From: Mycobacterium sp. 141
GTDB taxonomy: Bacteria > Actinomycetota > Actinomycetes > Mycobacteriales > Mycobacteriaceae
NCBI RefSeq assembly: GCF_000382405.1
Contig: NZ_KB908261.1
Span: forward strand, 1 to 64,000
Length of the DNA: 64,000 nt
Reading direction: 5' to 3'
Under the pieces are notes generated by a model. It was not told the origin of the DNA and did no database searches. It worked only from the letters and a program-made list of their open reading frames with translations. Shown piece after piece: positions 23,228 through 33,971 of the stretch. Each line of letters begins with the position of its first letter. The stretch's first letter is position 1. The position numbers and the translations under genes are program-made.

Positions 23228-24964
23228 TCAGTCCAGGATGCGCCGGGCGACGTTGGTGCTGACCAGGTCGAGCAGTTCGTCGGCGCGTCCGGCCAGGATG
23301 GTCCGGATGGCGTAGAGCGAGAAGCCCTTTGCCTGTTCGACGGTGATGGCCGGCGGTATCGACAGTTCCTGACGAGCGGTGACGACGTCCACCACCGCGG
23401 GCCCGTCGTGGGCGAACGCGTCGGTCAGTGCGCGTTCCAGTGCGGCGGGCTCGGTCACCCGTCTGCCGAACACACCCATCGACTGGGCGACGGCGGCGAA
23501 ATCCGGATTCACCAGGTCGGTGCCGAAGGTGACGATGCCCGCGGCTTTCATCTCCAGCTCGACGAAGTTCAGCGACGAGTTGTTGAACACGATCAGCTTG
23601 ACCGGCAACCGATTCTGGATCAGTGTCAGCAATTCGCCGAACAGCATGGTCAGCCCGCCGTCACCGGCGAGCGCGACCACTTGCCTGCCGGGATAGGCAG
23701 TCTGTGCGCCGATGGCGTGTGGCAGCGCGTTGGCCATGGTGCCGTGGTTGAACGACCCGATCAGCCTGCGCCGGCCGTTCATGGTGAGGTAGCGGGCCGC
23801 CCACACCACCGGCGATCCGACGTCGCACGTGAACACGGTGTCATCGTTGGCCAGCCGGTTGGCAAGTGCGGCAACATATTCCGGGCGGATCGGAGTTTTG
23901 TCGCGGTCGTTGACGGCCAACGCGTCCAGGGATGCACGGGTCTTGGCGTAGTGCCGTAGCGACCGGTCCAGGTGTTCATGGTCGGTCTTTGCGCGCAGCA
24001 GCGGTTGCAGCGCGGTCAGGGTGTCCTTGACGGTGCCGCGCAAACCGAGGTCTATCGGTGTGCGCCGACCGAGATTCCGCCCGCGGATGTCGACCTGGAT
24101 GACAGTGGCGCCCTCGGGATAGAACTGCTGGTACGGGAAATCGGTGCCGAGCATCAGCAGGGTGTCGGCCTCTTTGATGGCCTTGTATCCCGACGCGAAC
24201 CCGAGCAGGCCGGTCATCCCGACGTCGAACGGGTTGTCGTATTCGATGAACTCCTTGCCGCGCAGCGCGTGCACGATCGGCGCCTGCAGCGTCGCGGCCA
24301 GTTCGATCAGCTGGTCGTGCGCACCGGCCACTCCTGCGCCACCGAGAATGGTGACCCGCTGGGCTGCGTTGAGGATGTCTGCCGCACGCCGCACCGATTC
24401 GTCCTCGGGGCGTACCACCGACTGCGTCGGTCGTACCGGGCGCGACGCCCATTCCGATCCCCCGGCGCGGGCCAGGAAAATCTCGCCGGGAACGACGATG
24501 ACCGCGACGCCGTTCTCCTCGACCGCGGCACGCATCGCCATCTCAAGGATCCGCGGCGCCATCTCCGGGGTGCTGACCAATTCGCAGTACACGCTGCACT
24601 CACCGAACAGCTGTTGCGGATGGGTTTCCTGAAAGTACTCCGACCCGATCTCGGTGCGCGGGATATGCGCGGCGATCGCCAGGACCGGCACCCTGCTGCG
24701 CTGCGCGTCGAACAGGCCGTTGATCAAGTGCAAATTACCCGGACCGCAGCTGCCCGCACAGACGGCCAGTTGGCCGGTCAGTGCCGCGTCGGCCGCCGCC
24801 GCGAACCCTGCCGTCTCCTCATGCCGGACGTGTTGCCAGGTGATGGATCCGGATCGCCGGATGGCGTCGGTGAACCCGTTGAGGCTGTCGCCCGGCAGAC
24901 CGTACACCCGTTGCACGCCACTGGCGCTCAGCGCGGAAATCACCTGGTCTGCAACGGTTGCCAT
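23228..24964 (-). CDS. poxB: Thiamine-diphosphate-dependent pyruvate oxidase/dehydrogenase (PoxB-like)
   Basis: A 578-aa ThDP enzyme. The N-terminal Pyr domain has [15 protein letters not shown] and the [20 protein letters not shown] segment with the catalytic Glu. The central domain binds FAD ([30 protein letters not shown]). The C-terminal domain has the ThDP motif [21 protein letters not shown] ending in NNSSLNF. It oxidatively decarboxylates pyruvate to acetate and CO2, passing electrons to quinone in PoxB enzymes. Whether the C-terminal lipid-binding peptide of E. coli PoxB is present is not clear. Convergent with the HxlR gene, 23 bp apart. Confidence 0.85.
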   Translation of the reverse strand: MATVADQVISALSASGVQRVYGLPGDSLNGFTDAIRRSGSITWQHVRHEETAGFAAAADAALTGQLAVCAGSCGPGNLHLINGLFDAQRSRVPVLAIAAHIPRTEIGSEYFQETHPQQLFGECSVYCELVSTPEMAPRILEMAMRAAVEENGVAVIVVPGEIFLARAGGSEWASRPVRPTQSVVRPEDESVRRAADILNAAQRVTILGGAGVAGAHDQLIELAATLQAPIVHALRGKEFIEYDNPFDVGMTGLLGFASGYKAIKEADTLLMLGTDFPYQQFYPEGATVIQVDIRGRNLGRRTPIDLGLRGTVKDTLTALQPLLRAKTDHEHLDRSLRHYAKTRASLDALAVNDRDKTPIRPEYVAALANRLANDDTVFTCDVGSPVVWAARYLTMNGRRRLIGSFNHGTMANALPHAIGAQTAYPGRQVVALAGDGGLTMLFGELLTLIQNRLPVKLIVFNNSSLNFVELEMKAAGIVTFGTDLVNPDFAAVAQSMGVFGRRVTEPAALERALTDAFAHDGPAVVDVVTARQELSIPPAITVEQAKGFSLYAIRTILAGRADELLDLVSTNVARRILD

Positions 24965-25067
24965 AACGCCTCCCGGTGTGCGATGTCGACGTGACCGGTC
25001 ACGCCGTGGTCACTCTACTTGGGGGCTTGCGCCATCCGTCCGGTCATCATGGTTTCCTCAGCACCGC

Positions 25068-25124
25068 GAGCGTGCGCGTCTGCCGCCCGGCACACCGCAA
25101 AACGTCGGCATTTCGCGCACGCTC
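25068..25124. repeat. Perfect 11-bp inverted repeat upstream of ligB
   Basis: GAGCGTGCGCG (25068-25078) and CGCGCACGCTC (25114-25124) are exact inverted copies around 35 bp. It lies about 75 bp upstream of ligB in the divergent poxB/ligB region. It looks like a dispersed mycobacterial intergenic palindrome rather than a specific operator, but that needs a genome count. Confidence 0.5.
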
Positions 25125-25199
25125 ACGGCCTGCGACCGCGCACAGTCCGCGATACCTCACGCGTGGTCACGCCGACTTACCTCGTGGCACGCTGAACGC

Positions 25200-26723
25200 A
25201 TGCTGCTCGCCGAGGTCGTCGCCGCCTCCACCGACGTCGCGGCGAATTCGGCACGGCGCGCCAAGACCGAGCGCATCGCCACACTGCTGACCGTGGTCGC
25301 CGAAGATGGCGACCCCGTCGCGGTCGTGGTGGCCTGGCTCTCGGGCGAGCTGCTGCAACGCCAGATCGGTGTGGGCTGGGCGGGGTTACGCGCGCTGCCG
25401 CCGCCTGCGGCCACACCGACACTGACCGTGACCGACGTGAACAGCCGGCTCACCGCGATCGGCAAGGTCACAGGGAAAGGGTCGCAGTCGCAGCGGGCCC
25501 AGCTCGTCAGTGAGCTGTTCGGTGCCGCGACCGCCGAGGAACAGACCTTCCTGCGTCGGCTGCTGGGCGGTGAGTTGCGTCAGGGAGCCCTGGCCGGCGT
25601 CATGGCCGACGCCGTCGCACGCTCGTCGGGAATCCCTGCCGCCGAGGTGCGCCGGGCCGCCATGTTGGCCGGCGACCTGCCTGCCGTTGCGGCCGCGGCG
25701 CTCACCGGTGGTGCCGCGGCGGTGCAGGCCTTCGGGCTCCAGGTGGGCCGCCCGGTGGGGCCGATGCTGGCACAGACCGCAAGCGACCTCGACGATGCCC
25801 TCGAAAGGCTCGGCGGCACAGCGGTTCTGGAGACCAAGCTGGACGGCGCGCGGGTGCAGATCCACCGTATCGGGTCCGACGTGTCCATCTACACGCGCAG
25901 CCTCGACGATGTCACGTCGCGCCTGCCGGAGGTGGTAGCAGCCACCCTGGCGCTTCCGGTGACGGATCTGATCGCCGACGCGGAGGCCATCGCGCTGCGC
26001 TCCGACGGCCGGCCGCACCGGTTCCAGGTGACCGCCGCGCGCTTCGGGCGCCGGAACCCGACCGACGAGGTGCCGCTGTCGGTGTTCTTCTTCGACCTAC
26101 TGCATGTCGACGGCAGGGACCTGCTCGACCTACCGACCCTCGAGCGCCGCGCCGCACTCGATGCGATCGTCCCGGCCGCTCGACGCGTCGCCCACGTCGT
26201 GACCGCCGATCCCGCGCAGGCCCGCGAGTTCCTGGCCGCCACCCTGGCAGCTGGACATGAGGGGGTGATGGCGAAAGCACCGCAGGCCCCGTACGAGGCG
26301 GGACGTCGCGGCGCGGGCTGGCTCAAGGTCAAGCCGGTGCACACCCTGGATCTCGTGGTGCTCGCCGTGGAATGGGGCTCGGGCCGACGTACCGGGAAGC
26401 TCTCCAACATCCATCTGGGCGCGCGCGATCCGGCCACGGGCGGTTTCGTGATGCTGGGCAAGACGTTCAAAGGCATGACGGACGAGATGCTTGCCTGGCA
26501 GACCGAACGTTTCACCGAACTGGCCGACGGTCCCACCGACGGCTACCTCGTCAAGCTGCGGCCCGAGCAGGTGGTCGAGATCGCATTCGACGGCGTGCAG
26601 GGCTCGTCGCGGTATCCCGGCGGGATGGCGCTGCGGTTTGCCCGCGTGCTGCGTTACCGCGACGACAAATCGCCCGAAGAGGCCGACACCGTCGAAACTG
26701 TCCGGGCCCTGTACGAACGCTGA
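25200..26723 (+). CDS. ligB: ATP-dependent DNA ligase LigB
   Basis: A 507-aa ligase, the same length as M. tuberculosis LigB (Rv3062). It has an N-terminal helical DNA-binding domain, then nucleotidyltransferase motif [13 protein letters not shown] (Lys adenylated), motif [14 protein letters not shown], motif [10 protein letters not shown], motif [21 protein letters not shown], and an OB domain ending [20 protein letters not shown] (motif VI). It seals nicks using ATP and is non-essential beside NAD-dependent LigA. Followed 46 bp later by cstA, as in Rv3062-Rv3063. Confidence 0.93.
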   Translation: MLLAEVVAASTDVAANSARRAKTERIATLLTVVAEDGDPVAVVVAWLSGELLQRQIGVGWAGLRALPPPAATPTLTVTDVNSRLTAIGKVTGKGSQSQRAQLVSELFGAATAEEQTFLRRLLGGELRQGALAGVMADAVARSSGIPAAEVRRAAMLAGDLPAVAAAALTGGAAAVQAFGLQVGRPVGPMLAQTASDLDDALERLGGTAVLETKLDGARVQIHRIGSDVSIYTRSLDDVTSRLPEVVAATLALPVTDLIADAEAIALRSDGRPHRFQVTAARFGRRNPTDEVPLSVFFFDLLHVDGRDLLDLPTLERRAALDAIVPAARRVAHVVTADPAQAREFLAATLAAGHEGVMAKAPQAPYEAGRRGAGWLKVKPVHTLDLVVLAVEWGSGRRTGKLSNIHLGARDPATGGFVMLGKTFKGMTDEMLAWQTERFTELADGPTDGYLVKLRPEQVVEIAFDGVQGSSRYPGGMALRFARVLRYRDDKSPEEADTVETVRALYER

Positions 26724-26769
26724 ACAGGGTTCTGCCGCGCCGCGGCGGCGGCGATGAAAAGATCGGGCC

Positions 26770-29070
26770 ATGGCCACACCCACCGCGTCCGACCGGATCG
26801 AGGAGACCGACGGCGACGTCACCTACATCCGCACCGACAAGGATCTGCCACCGGTCGCAATAATTGATCGCCGCGGGGTCACCACGCGGCACAAGATCGT
26901 CTTCGCGATCATCGCACTCATCGGCGCCATCGCCTGGGCGGTGATCGCGTTCTTCCGCGGCGAGACCGTCAACGCGGTCTGGTTCGTGATCGCCGCGATC
27001 TGCACCTACGTCATCGGCTTCCGCTTCTATGCCCGGCTGATCGAGATGAAGATCGTCAGGCCTCGCGACGACAATGCCACTCCGGCAGAACTTTTCGAGA
27101 ACGCCACCGACTACGTACCCACGGACCGACGGGTGCTGTTCGGCCATCACTTCGCCGCCATCGCCGGAGCCGGCCCGCTGGTCGGCCCGGTGTTGGCCAT
27201 GCAGATGGGCTACTTGCCCGGCACCATCTGGATCATCGTGGGTGCCGTGGTGGCCGGTTGCGTCCAGGACTATCTCGTGCTGGCCATCTCGGTACGCCGC
27301 CGCGGCCGGTCGCTGGGTCAGATGGCCCGTGACGAGCTCGGGGCAATCGGCGGCGTCTCCGCCATCGTCGGGGTGCTGGTCATCATGGTGATCCTGCTGG
27401 CGGTTCTGGCACTCGTGGTGGTCAATGCGCTGGCGGAAAGCCCGTGGGGCGTGTTTTCCATCGCGATGACCATTCCGATCGCCCTCTTCATGGGCCTCTA
27501 TCTGCGGTTCCTGCGGCCCGGCCGGGTGTCGGAAGTGTCTCTGATCGGTGTCGCGCTGTTGCTGCTCGCGGTGGTCTCCGGTGGTTGGGTCGCCGAAACC
27601 GATTGGGGTACCAACTGGTTCACGCTGTCGAAGGTGACGTTGTCGTGGTGCATCATCGCCTACGGCCTGGCCGCCTCGGTGCTCCCGGTGTGGCTGCTGC
27701 TGGCGCCGCGCGACTACCTGTCCACGTTCATGAAGGTCGGCACCATCGCGCTGCTGGCGGTCGGCATCCTCATCGCCCGGCCCGTGATGGAGGCGCCCGC
27801 CGTCTCGCAGTTTGCCGCCAGCGGCACCGGTCCGGTGTTCGCGGGCTCGCTGTTCCCGTTCCTGTTCATCACCATCGCGTGCGGTGCGCTGTCGGGATTC
27901 CACTCCCTCATCTCGTCGGGCACCACGCCGAAGCTGCTGGAGAAGGAAAGCCAGATGCGGCTGATCGGGTACGGCGGCATGCTCACCGAATCGTTCGTCG
28001 CGATCATGGCGCTGATCACCGCCGCGATCGTCAACCAGCACCTGTACTTCGTCATCAACGCCCCGTCGGCACAGACTGGCACCACCGCGCAGACCGCGGC
28101 CACCTACGTCAACGGCCTTGGCCTGTCCGGTTCCCCGATCACCCCGGAAGAGATCACCGCGGCCGCCGATGGTGTCGGCGAGGAGACGATCGTCTCGCGT
28201 ACCGGCGGCGCACCGACTCTGGCCTTCGGCATGTCCCAGGTGCTGCACCAGGTATTCGGCGGAGAGGGCCTGAAAGCGTTCTGGTACCACTTCGCGATCA
28301 TGTTCGAGGCACTGTTCATCCTCACCACCGTCGACGCGGGGACCCGGGTGGCGCGGTTCATGCTCTCCGACGGGCTGAGCAATCTCGGCGGTCCGATGAG
28401 AAAGTTCCGCAACCCGAGCTGGCGAGTCGGCGCATGGGCCTGCAGCGTCGTCGTCGTGGCCGCGTGGGGATCCACCCTGCTGATGGGGGTGACCGATCCG
28501 CTGGGCGGCATCAACACCCTGTTCCCGCTTTTCGGCATCGCCAACCAGCTTTTGGCGGCGATCGCGCTGACCGTCGTCACCGTCGTGGTGATCAAGCGTG
28601 GTCTGGTGAAATGGGCCTGGATTCCGGGGATTCCACTGTTGTGGGATCTGATCGTCACGATGGCAGCGTCGTGGCAGAAGATCTTCTCCGGCGATCCCAA
28701 GGTCGGCTACTGGAAGCAGCATTCGCAGTATGCCGCCGCCAAGGAGGCCGGGAAGTCGACATTCGGTGCAGCCAAGAGTCCCGAGCAGATCGACGCCGTC
28801 ATCCGCAACACGTTCATTCAGGGCACGCTTTCGGTGATATTCGCGGTGCTCGTGCTCATCGTTTTCCTTGCCGGCGTCGTGATGGCGCTGCGGGCGCTCC
28901 GCGGCGGCGGTCGCCCGCTCACCGACGACGATCCCGTGCCGTCGCGGCTGTTCGCCCCGTCGGGCCTGATCCCGACCCGGTTGGAGAAGGAGGTGCAGAA
29001 GCAATGGGACGCCTTACCCGGTGCACACGTCGGGCCGCACACCAAATCGGTTGGTACATCGCCACATTGA
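26770..29070 (+). CDS. cstA: Carbon starvation protein A, peptide/pyruvate transporter
   Basis: A 766-aa membrane protein with about 16-18 helices. Family landmarks include the GHHFAAIAGAGPLVGPVLAMQMGYLPG segment, IACGALSGFHSLISSGTTPK and LTTVDAGTRVARF. CstA proteins import peptides or pyruvate in carbon starvation. ATG 26770. The last 67 nt overlap the ybdD-like gene. Orthologue of Rv3063 by context. Confidence 0.93.
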   Translation: MATPTASDRIEETDGDVTYIRTDKDLPPVAIIDRRGVTTRHKIVFAIIALIGAIAWAVIAFFRGETVNAVWFVIAAICTYVIGFRFYARLIEMKIVRPRDDNATPAELFENATDYVPTDRRVLFGHHFAAIAGAGPLVGPVLAMQMGYLPGTIWIIVGAVVAGCVQDYLVLAISVRRRGRSLGQMARDELGAIGGVSAIVGVLVIMVILLAVLALVVVNALAESPWGVFSIAMTIPIALFMGLYLRFLRPGRVSEVSLIGVALLLLAVVSGGWVAETDWGTNWFTLSKVTLSWCIIAYGLAASVLPVWLLLAPRDYLSTFMKVGTIALLAVGILIARPVMEAPAVSQFAASGTGPVFAGSLFPFLFITIACGALSGFHSLISSGTTPKLLEKESQMRLIGYGGMLTESFVAIMALITAAIVNQHLYFVINAPSAQTGTTAQTAATYVNGLGLSGSPITPEEITAAADGVGEETIVSRTGGAPTLAFGMSQVLHQVFGGEGLKAFWYHFAIMFEALFILTTVDAGTRVARFMLSDGLSNLGGPMRKFRNPSWRVGAWACSVVVVAAWGSTLLMGVTDPLGGINTLFPLFGIANQLLAAIALTVVTVVVIKRGLVKWAWIPGIPLLWDLIVTMAASWQKIFSGDPKVGYWKQHSQYAAAKEAGKSTFGAAKSPEQIDAVIRNTFIQGTLSVIFAVLVLIVFLAGVVMALRALRGGGRPLTDDDPVPSRLFAPSGLIPTRLEKEVQKQWDALPGAHVGPHTKSVGTSPH

Positions 29071-29207
29071 TGGGCGACAACCACTACCGACGCTATGTCG
29101 AACACCAGACCCGCCAACACCCCGGCGAGCCGGTGCTCACCGAGCGCGACTACTGGAAGATGCGGCACCGCAACACCGAGATCAACCCGAACGCGCGCTG
29201 CTGCTGA
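29004..29207 (+). CDS. YbdD/YjiX-family small protein paired with CstA
   Basis: A 67-aa protein: an N-terminal basic-aromatic part (RAAHQIGWYIATLMGDNHYR), the family core YVEHQTRQHPGEPVLTERDYW and the ending NARCC. These small cytoplasmic partners are needed for transport by CstA/BtsT in enterobacteria. The start at 29004 is certain enough: AGAAGGAGGTG lies 10 nt upstream inside cstA, and the gene overlaps the cstA 3' end by 67 nt in another frame, so the two are translated together. Confidence 0.85.
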   Translation: MGRLTRCTRRAAHQIGWYIATLMGDNHYRRYVEHQTRQHPGEPVLTERDYWKMRHRNTEINPNARCC

Positions 29208-29265
29208 CGCACGAATCTGCCCCGCCACCCCGCCGCGGAACGCTGCGCCGCCGGCGAATGGCGGT

Positions 29266-31878
29266 TCAGACGTGGGAGAAGCGGGCCGCGCGACGGTGAA
29301 CGCGGTGTTCGTATCCGCGGGTGCGGTGTGGCTGGCCGAACAGGTGCATGGGTTCTGAGTAGAACACCTTCTTGGCGAACTCGACCAAAACGAGGTAGGT
29401 GATGACAAATGCAGCCAGCACGGCAAAGAACTGCCACGGCAGTGGTGTGAAGCCAAGCGCCACTGATACCGGTGACACCGTGAGCAGCACGCCGATCACC
29501 ACGACGGTGAGGCTTGTGATGGTCAGCAATCCACTGGGTCTACTCCGGAAGAACGGCACCTTTCGGGTACGGATGGCGAAGATGATCAGCGTTTGCGTGG
29601 CAAGCGATTCCACGAACCAGCCCGTGCGGAACGTGGTGGCTCCGGCGTGCAGGACACCGAGCATCAGCCCGAAGGTCATGAAGTCGAACAGGGAGCTGAT
29701 GGGACCGAAGATCAGCATGAATCGTCGGATGAAGGCAACATTCCAGTGTGCGGGCGCGTGCAACTGTTCGTCGTCGACCCGGTCGGTCGGGATGGCTAGC
29801 TGTGAGCTGTCGTAGAGCAGGTTGTTCAGCAGGATCTGGCTCGGCAGCATCGGCAGAAATGGCAGCAACGCCGAGGCTGCTGCCGCCGAAAACATGTTGC
29901 CGAAATTGCTCGATGTTCCCATCAGGACGTACTTGATGGTGTTGGCGAAGATCCGGCGGCCATCGGCCACACCCGTGGCGAGCACGCTGAGATCCTTTTC
30001 GAGCAGCACGACGTCGGCCGCGTCCTTCGCGACGTCGGTGGCGGTATCGACGGAGATGCCCACGTCGGCGGCATGCAAGGCCAGGGCGTCGTTGACCCCG
30101 TCACCGAGGAACCCGACCGAGCGTTTCTTGCGCCGAGCCGATCTGACCAATCGCGCCTTCTGCTCTGGCGAGATGCGCGCAAAGATGGTGTGATCGTCGG
30201 CCGCCCGGGCGAAGCCGTCATCGTCGAGTCCCTCGAGCTCGCTGCCGGTGATCGTGCCCTTCGAGACCAATCCGAGGTCGCCACAAACCTTTTCCGCCAC
30301 TTGAGCGTTGTCACCCGTGGCGATCTTGAGTTCGATCCCCAGGGCGGCCAGTTCTGTCAGCGAGTGCCGTGCCGCCGCCTTCGGCTCGTCGGCGAACACC
30401 AAGAATCCGGCCAGCATCAACTCGGCTTCGTCGGTGGCCGTGATGGCCGAAAGGTTCGGTGCGGGTCTGGCCGCCACTGCCACGACGCGCCGGCCTGCGG
30501 CGAACAATCCGGCCAGGGTCTCCTGCGCAGCGGGATCGGTCATCGAGCACCGGGCCAGTACCTGTTCGGGCGCACCTTTCACCACAAGGACCCGCTTGCC
30601 GTTGTCGTCGACCAAGGCTGACGACGAACGGCGAAGATGATCGAAGGGCAGCAGCGCCACCCGGTGAGCATGTGCGACGGCCTCGACAGCGTTCGGGGCC
30701 TCGCACAGCGCGGCGTCGAGAGGGTTGGCGCTGGCCCCGCCGGCCTGCAGGTCGATATCGGAAGCGAACAGGCCGAGCCGCAGTACCGAGTCACTGTGCG
30801 CACCGGCGGCATTGACGGTGTCCACCAGGCTGATCCGCCCTTCGGTCAAGGTGCCCGTCTTGTCGGTGATCAAGATGTCGATGTCGCCGAGATCTTCGAT
30901 ACACACCAGGCGCTTGACCAACACCTTTGCCTTGGCCAACTGCCGCGATCCGGTGGCCAGACTGGCGCTGACCACGGCCGGCAAAAGTTGCGGGGTGATC
31001 CCGACGGCAATCGCCAGCGAGAACAACACCGAATCGATGATCGGCTTGCGCAGCAGCAGATTGCTGACGAGGATCAGCAGGGTCAGCGCGAGCGCCACCC
31101 GCAGGAGCAGATACGAGAACCGGCGCAACCCGACCTGGAAGTCGGTCTCGGGTTGTCTCTCACCGAGACCCGCTGCGATGCGGCCGAACTCAGCATTTCG
31201 CCCGGTGGCGTAGACAACACCGAGCCCTTCCCCGGCGTTGACGATGGTGCCCATGAACGCGAGATCCGCACAATCGGCAAGATCGGCGTCGGCAGGGACG
31301 GGACTCGGGGATTTCTCCGATCCCATCGACTCACCGGTCAGGATGCTCTCGTTGCACTCCAGAGCGGCGACCTCGATCAGCCGCACATCGGCAGGGACCG
31401 CCTCCCCCAGCGTCAGTCGGATGACGTCGCCGGGAACGAGCGTGGCGACATCGACGGAGACGAACTGGCCGTCCCGCAGTACCACCGAGCTGTGACGCAT
31501 ACGTGAGTGGAGTGCGGCCGCCGCCTGCTCCGCACGATATTCGTTGAAGAACCCCAGCCCGACGCTCACCGTGAGAATGGCGCCGATGATGATGGCCTGC
31601 AAGCTGTCGCCGAGGAAGTAGGACACGATCGCGGTTGCCGCCAGCAGGATCAGCACTGCGTTGCGCAACTGACGGCCCAGTACCGCAAGCGCTTTGACCT
31701 GGTGAGTGCGCACGGCGTTGGGGCCCGACCTCGCCAGCCGCGCCGTCGCCTCTGCGCTCGACAGCCCCGCGGCACTGCTGTTCAACGCCGCCAGGACCTC
31801 ATCCACAGAAGCCGCTGCAGCCCGCCGCGCGGTCAACACAGCCAGTTGAGGTCCGTCGCTGACCTTCGGCGTCTCCAT
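29266..31878 (-). CDS. mgtA: Magnesium-translocating P-type ATPase (MgtA/MgtB-like)
   Basis: An 870-aa P3B-type ATPase. It has an actuator loop with ILTGESMGSEKSP, the phosphorylation motif LITDKTGTLTEG, nucleotide-domain VVKGAPEQV, the hinge GFLGDGVNDALALHAADVGISVDTATDVAKDAADVVLL, and about ten membrane helices (four before and six after the catalytic domains), including NLLYDSSQLAIPTD near the transport site. It imports Mg2+. ATG 31878 starts METPKVS. A DosR-like box at 31964-31981 lies 86 bp upstream, shared with the divergent hydrogenase operon; Mg transport genes occur in DosR islands. Confidence 0.88.
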   Translation of the reverse strand: METPKVSDGPQLAVLTARRAAAASVDEVLAALNSSAAGLSSAEATARLARSGPNAVRTHQVKALAVLGRQLRNAVLILLAATAIVSYFLGDSLQAIIIGAILTVSVGLGFFNEYRAEQAAAALHSRMRHSSVVLRDGQFVSVDVATLVPGDVIRLTLGEAVPADVRLIEVAALECNESILTGESMGSEKSPSPVPADADLADCADLAFMGTIVNAGEGLGVVYATGRNAEFGRIAAGLGERQPETDFQVGLRRFSYLLLRVALALTLLILVSNLLLRKPIIDSVLFSLAIAVGITPQLLPAVVSASLATGSRQLAKAKVLVKRLVCIEDLGDIDILITDKTGTLTEGRISLVDTVNAAGAHSDSVLRLGLFASDIDLQAGGASANPLDAALCEAPNAVEAVAHAHRVALLPFDHLRRSSSALVDDNGKRVLVVKGAPEQVLARCSMTDPAAQETLAGLFAAGRRVVAVAARPAPNLSAITATDEAELMLAGFLVFADEPKAAARHSLTELAALGIELKIATGDNAQVAEKVCGDLGLVSKGTITGSELEGLDDDGFARAADDHTIFARISPEQKARLVRSARRKKRSVGFLGDGVNDALALHAADVGISVDTATDVAKDAADVVLLEKDLSVLATGVADGRRIFANTIKYVLMGTSSNFGNMFSAAAASALLPFLPMLPSQILLNNLLYDSSQLAIPTDRVDDEQLHAPAHWNVAFIRRFMLIFGPISSLFDFMTFGLMLGVLHAGATTFRTGWFVESLATQTLIIFAIRTRKVPFFRSRPSGLLTITSLTVVVIGVLLTVSPVSVALGFTPLPWQFFAVLAAFVITYLVLVEFAKKVFYSEPMHLFGQPHRTRGYEHRVHRRAARFSHV

Positions 31879-31963
31879 TGCCACATTCTGAACCACTTGT
31901 CTGACAGACACGTAGGGCAGAAAGACCCCGCCGCGGCTGTCCTGCGATCCGACCGGGTACCGG

Positions 31964-31981
31964 TAAGGACCTTTGTCCCCC
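31964..31981. promoter_or_regulatory. DosR-like box between mgtA and the hydrogenase operon
   Basis: TAAGGACCTTTGTCCCCC resembles the DosR consensus TTSGGGACTWWAGTCCCSAA, with the GGAC/GTCC arms kept. It is placed for divergent control: 58 bp before the hydrogenase ATG at 32039 and 86 bp before mgtA. Confidence 0.6.
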
Positions 31982-32038
31982 ACCGGAGTGCCGAATGGAC
32001 CGTGCACGTCGGCGCATCGAGGAGCACGATTGGAGTCC

Positions 32039-33139
32039 ATGGACGGTGCGGTGATCGACACCGCGGGAGTGCACCAACTGGTCTCCACGCTGATCGACCG
32101 TGGGTACCGGGTGATCGGCCCGACTCGCTCGGACAGCGCCATCGTGCTCACCGAACTGTCCTCAGCCGACGACCTGCCCAGAGGCTGGGGCGTGGATGTG
32201 GGGCCCGGGCACTATCGGCTACGACGACGCGACGACGACGCGCTGTTCGGCCACTCTGCCGGGCCGCAGTCGTGGAAGCAGTTCTTGCACCCGCCGCGGC
32301 AGCTGTTGTGGTCATCTGACGACCCGACACCGGAGGAACCCGCCAGATATGCCTTCATCGGGGTGCGGGGATGTGATCTGGCTGCGATCGCGCGGCTCGA
32401 CGACGTTCTCGGTGAGCGCCAACATCCCGACCACGGTTTTGTCGGGCGACGGCGTCGCAGCTTCGTGGTCGCGGTCAACTGCACCGAACCCGGCGGCCTG
32501 TGTTTCTGCGCGTCGATGGGGACGGGTCCGCACGTCGGGCCAGGCTACGATCTGGCGCTCACCGAACTGACCGATACTCGCGGTCAGCCCTACTACGTCG
32601 TCGACGTCGGCAGCGACGACGGCGCCGACGTGCTCGCAGCCGTGCCTCACCGCGAGGCCGACCGGCAGGAGATCGAATCGGCCAGTGCCGAGGTGGACGA
32701 GGCGGCGCAACACATGGGCCGTCAGATGCCCCAAGGCGACCTGCGGGAACTGCTGATCCGGTCCCGCGAGTCCCCGCACTGGGACGATGTCGCCAGTCGG
32801 TGTCTGACCTGCGGCAACTGCACAATGGTCTGCCCCACATGCTTCTGCACCAGCGTCGAGGATGTCACCGACCTCACCGGCGAGCACGCCGAGCGGTGGA
32901 TGCACTGGTCATCGTGCTTCGAGCCCGACTTCACATTCGTGCACGGGGGCAGCGTCCGGCAGTCCGGACCGTCGCGGTACCGGCACTGGCTCACCCACAA
33001 GCTCGGCACGTGGCACGACCAGTTCGGTAGCAGCGGGTGCGTGGGTTGCGGCCGGTGTATCGCCTGGTGCCCCACCGGAATTGACATCACCGAGGAGATG
33101 ACCACCCTCGCGGATCTCGATGAGCAACGCGATGACTGA
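32039..33139 (+). CDS. [NiFe] hydrogenase beta-type subunit, 4Fe-4S protein
   Basis: A 366-aa soluble iron-sulfur protein. It has an N-terminal domain with IGVRGCDLAAIARLD and VNCTEPGGLCFC, then two 4Fe-4S motifs: CLTCGNCTMVCPTCFC and GCVGCGRCIAWCP. It matches the beta subunit of group 3b (sulfhydrogenase-type, HydB) hydrogenases that pass electrons between the NAD(P) subunit and the catalytic subunits. The genes follow the order beta-gamma-delta-alpha known from Pyrococcus hydBGDA and from the M. smegmatis Hyh cluster. ATG 32039 is used; TTG 32030 has a better GAGGAG spacing and is possible. Confidence 0.88.
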   Translation: MDGAVIDTAGVHQLVSTLIDRGYRVIGPTRSDSAIVLTELSSADDLPRGWGVDVGPGHYRLRRRDDDALFGHSAGPQSWKQFLHPPRQLLWSSDDPTPEEPARYAFIGVRGCDLAAIARLDDVLGERQHPDHGFVGRRRRSFVVAVNCTEPGGLCFCASMGTGPHVGPGYDLALTELTDTRGQPYYVVDVGSDDGADVLAAVPHREADRQEIESASAEVDEAAQHMGRQMPQGDLRELLIRSRESPHWDDVASRCLTCGNCTMVCPTCFCTSVEDVTDLTGEHAERWMHWSSCFEPDFTFVHGGSVRQSGPSRYRHWLTHKLGTWHDQFGSSGCVGCGRCIAWCPTGIDITEEMTTLADLDEQRDD

Positions 33140-33971
33140 TACCGCACAATCGACGATGGCGCCTGTGCCATACCGGGTGCATGACAGCGTCAGAGAGAAC
33201 CGCGACTCCTCGACGTTGCGCCTTGAGCCCGTGCGCACCGCGCTGAATATCCCGCAGCCGGGTGAATTCATGATGATGTACGCGTTCGGGATCGGTGAGA
33301 TCGCCATCTCGGTCAGCGGCATCCCCACCGGGTCCGACCACACGATCGCCCATACCGTCCGTTCGGTCGGCGCGGTGAGCCGAGCACTGCGCGGCTCACC
33401 ACCGGGCACCGTGATCGGCATGCGCGGCCCATTCGGCACCAACTGGGGTCTGACCGAAGCAGCCGGCCGTGACCTGGTGATCGTCGCCGGCGGCGTGGGC
33501 CTCGCACCGCTTCGTCCGGTTGTCCTCGGTGCGCTCGCCGATCGCACCGCGTATGGGCGGGTGACCGTGATCGCCGGTGCCCGCTCCCGCGACGACTTCC
33601 TCTTCGGCGCGGAACTGCGTGAATGGATGCACACTGGACCCGTCGACGTGCACCTGACCGTCGACGTTCCGGTGCAGGGCTGGCCGGGTGAGGTCGGCTT
33701 GGTCACCGAACCGCTGCAGCGGCTGCCGCTGCGGCCCGAGAACACCACTGCATTCCTGTGCGGACCCGAGCCGATGATGCACGCGGTCGCCGACGCGCTC
33801 ATGCGAAAAGGCATGGTGGCCAGTGATATCCGGGTATCGCTGGAACGCAATATGCAGTGCGGCATCGGCTGGTGCGGGCACTGCCAGTTGGGTCCCCTGC
33901 TGCTGTGCCGCGACGGCCCGGTCGTGGGCTACGACGTCGCGCAGCCCCTGCTCTTGGTGAAGGAGTTGTAG
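33120..33971 (+). CDS. [NiFe] hydrogenase gamma-type subunit, FAD/NAD(P)-binding oxidoreductase
   Basis: A 283-aa ferredoxin-NADP-reductase-like subunit: an FAD-binding beta-barrel, [28 protein letters not shown] (nucleotide loop), [17 protein letters not shown], and the C-terminal 2Fe-2S cluster site [16 protein letters not shown]...LCRDG, as in HydG and PyrK relatives. It exchanges electrons with NAD(P)H. Overlaps the beta gene by 20 nt and is followed immediately (0 bp) by the small subunit, so the operon is tightly coupled. Confidence 0.9.
   Translation: MSNAMTDTAQSTMAPVPYRVHDSVRENRDSSTLRLEPVRTALNIPQPGEFMMMYAFGIGEIAISVSGIPTGSDHTIAHTVRSVGAVSRALRGSPPGTVIGMRGPFGTNWGLTEAAGRDLVIVAGGVGLAPLRPVVLGALADRTAYGRVTVIAGARSRDDFLFGAELREWMHTGPVDVHLTVDVPVQGWPGEVGLVTEPLQRLPLRPENTTAFLCGPEPMMHAVADALMRKGMVASDIRVSLERNMQCGIGWCGHCQLGPLLLCRDGPVVGYDVAQPLLLVKEL

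Noticed and set aside
26551..29004. 817-aa open frame on the minus strand opposite cstA and ligB
   Set aside because: Rich in Arg, His, Gly and Asp with no domain; it is the antisense shadow of cstA, whose membrane-protein reading is unmistakable.
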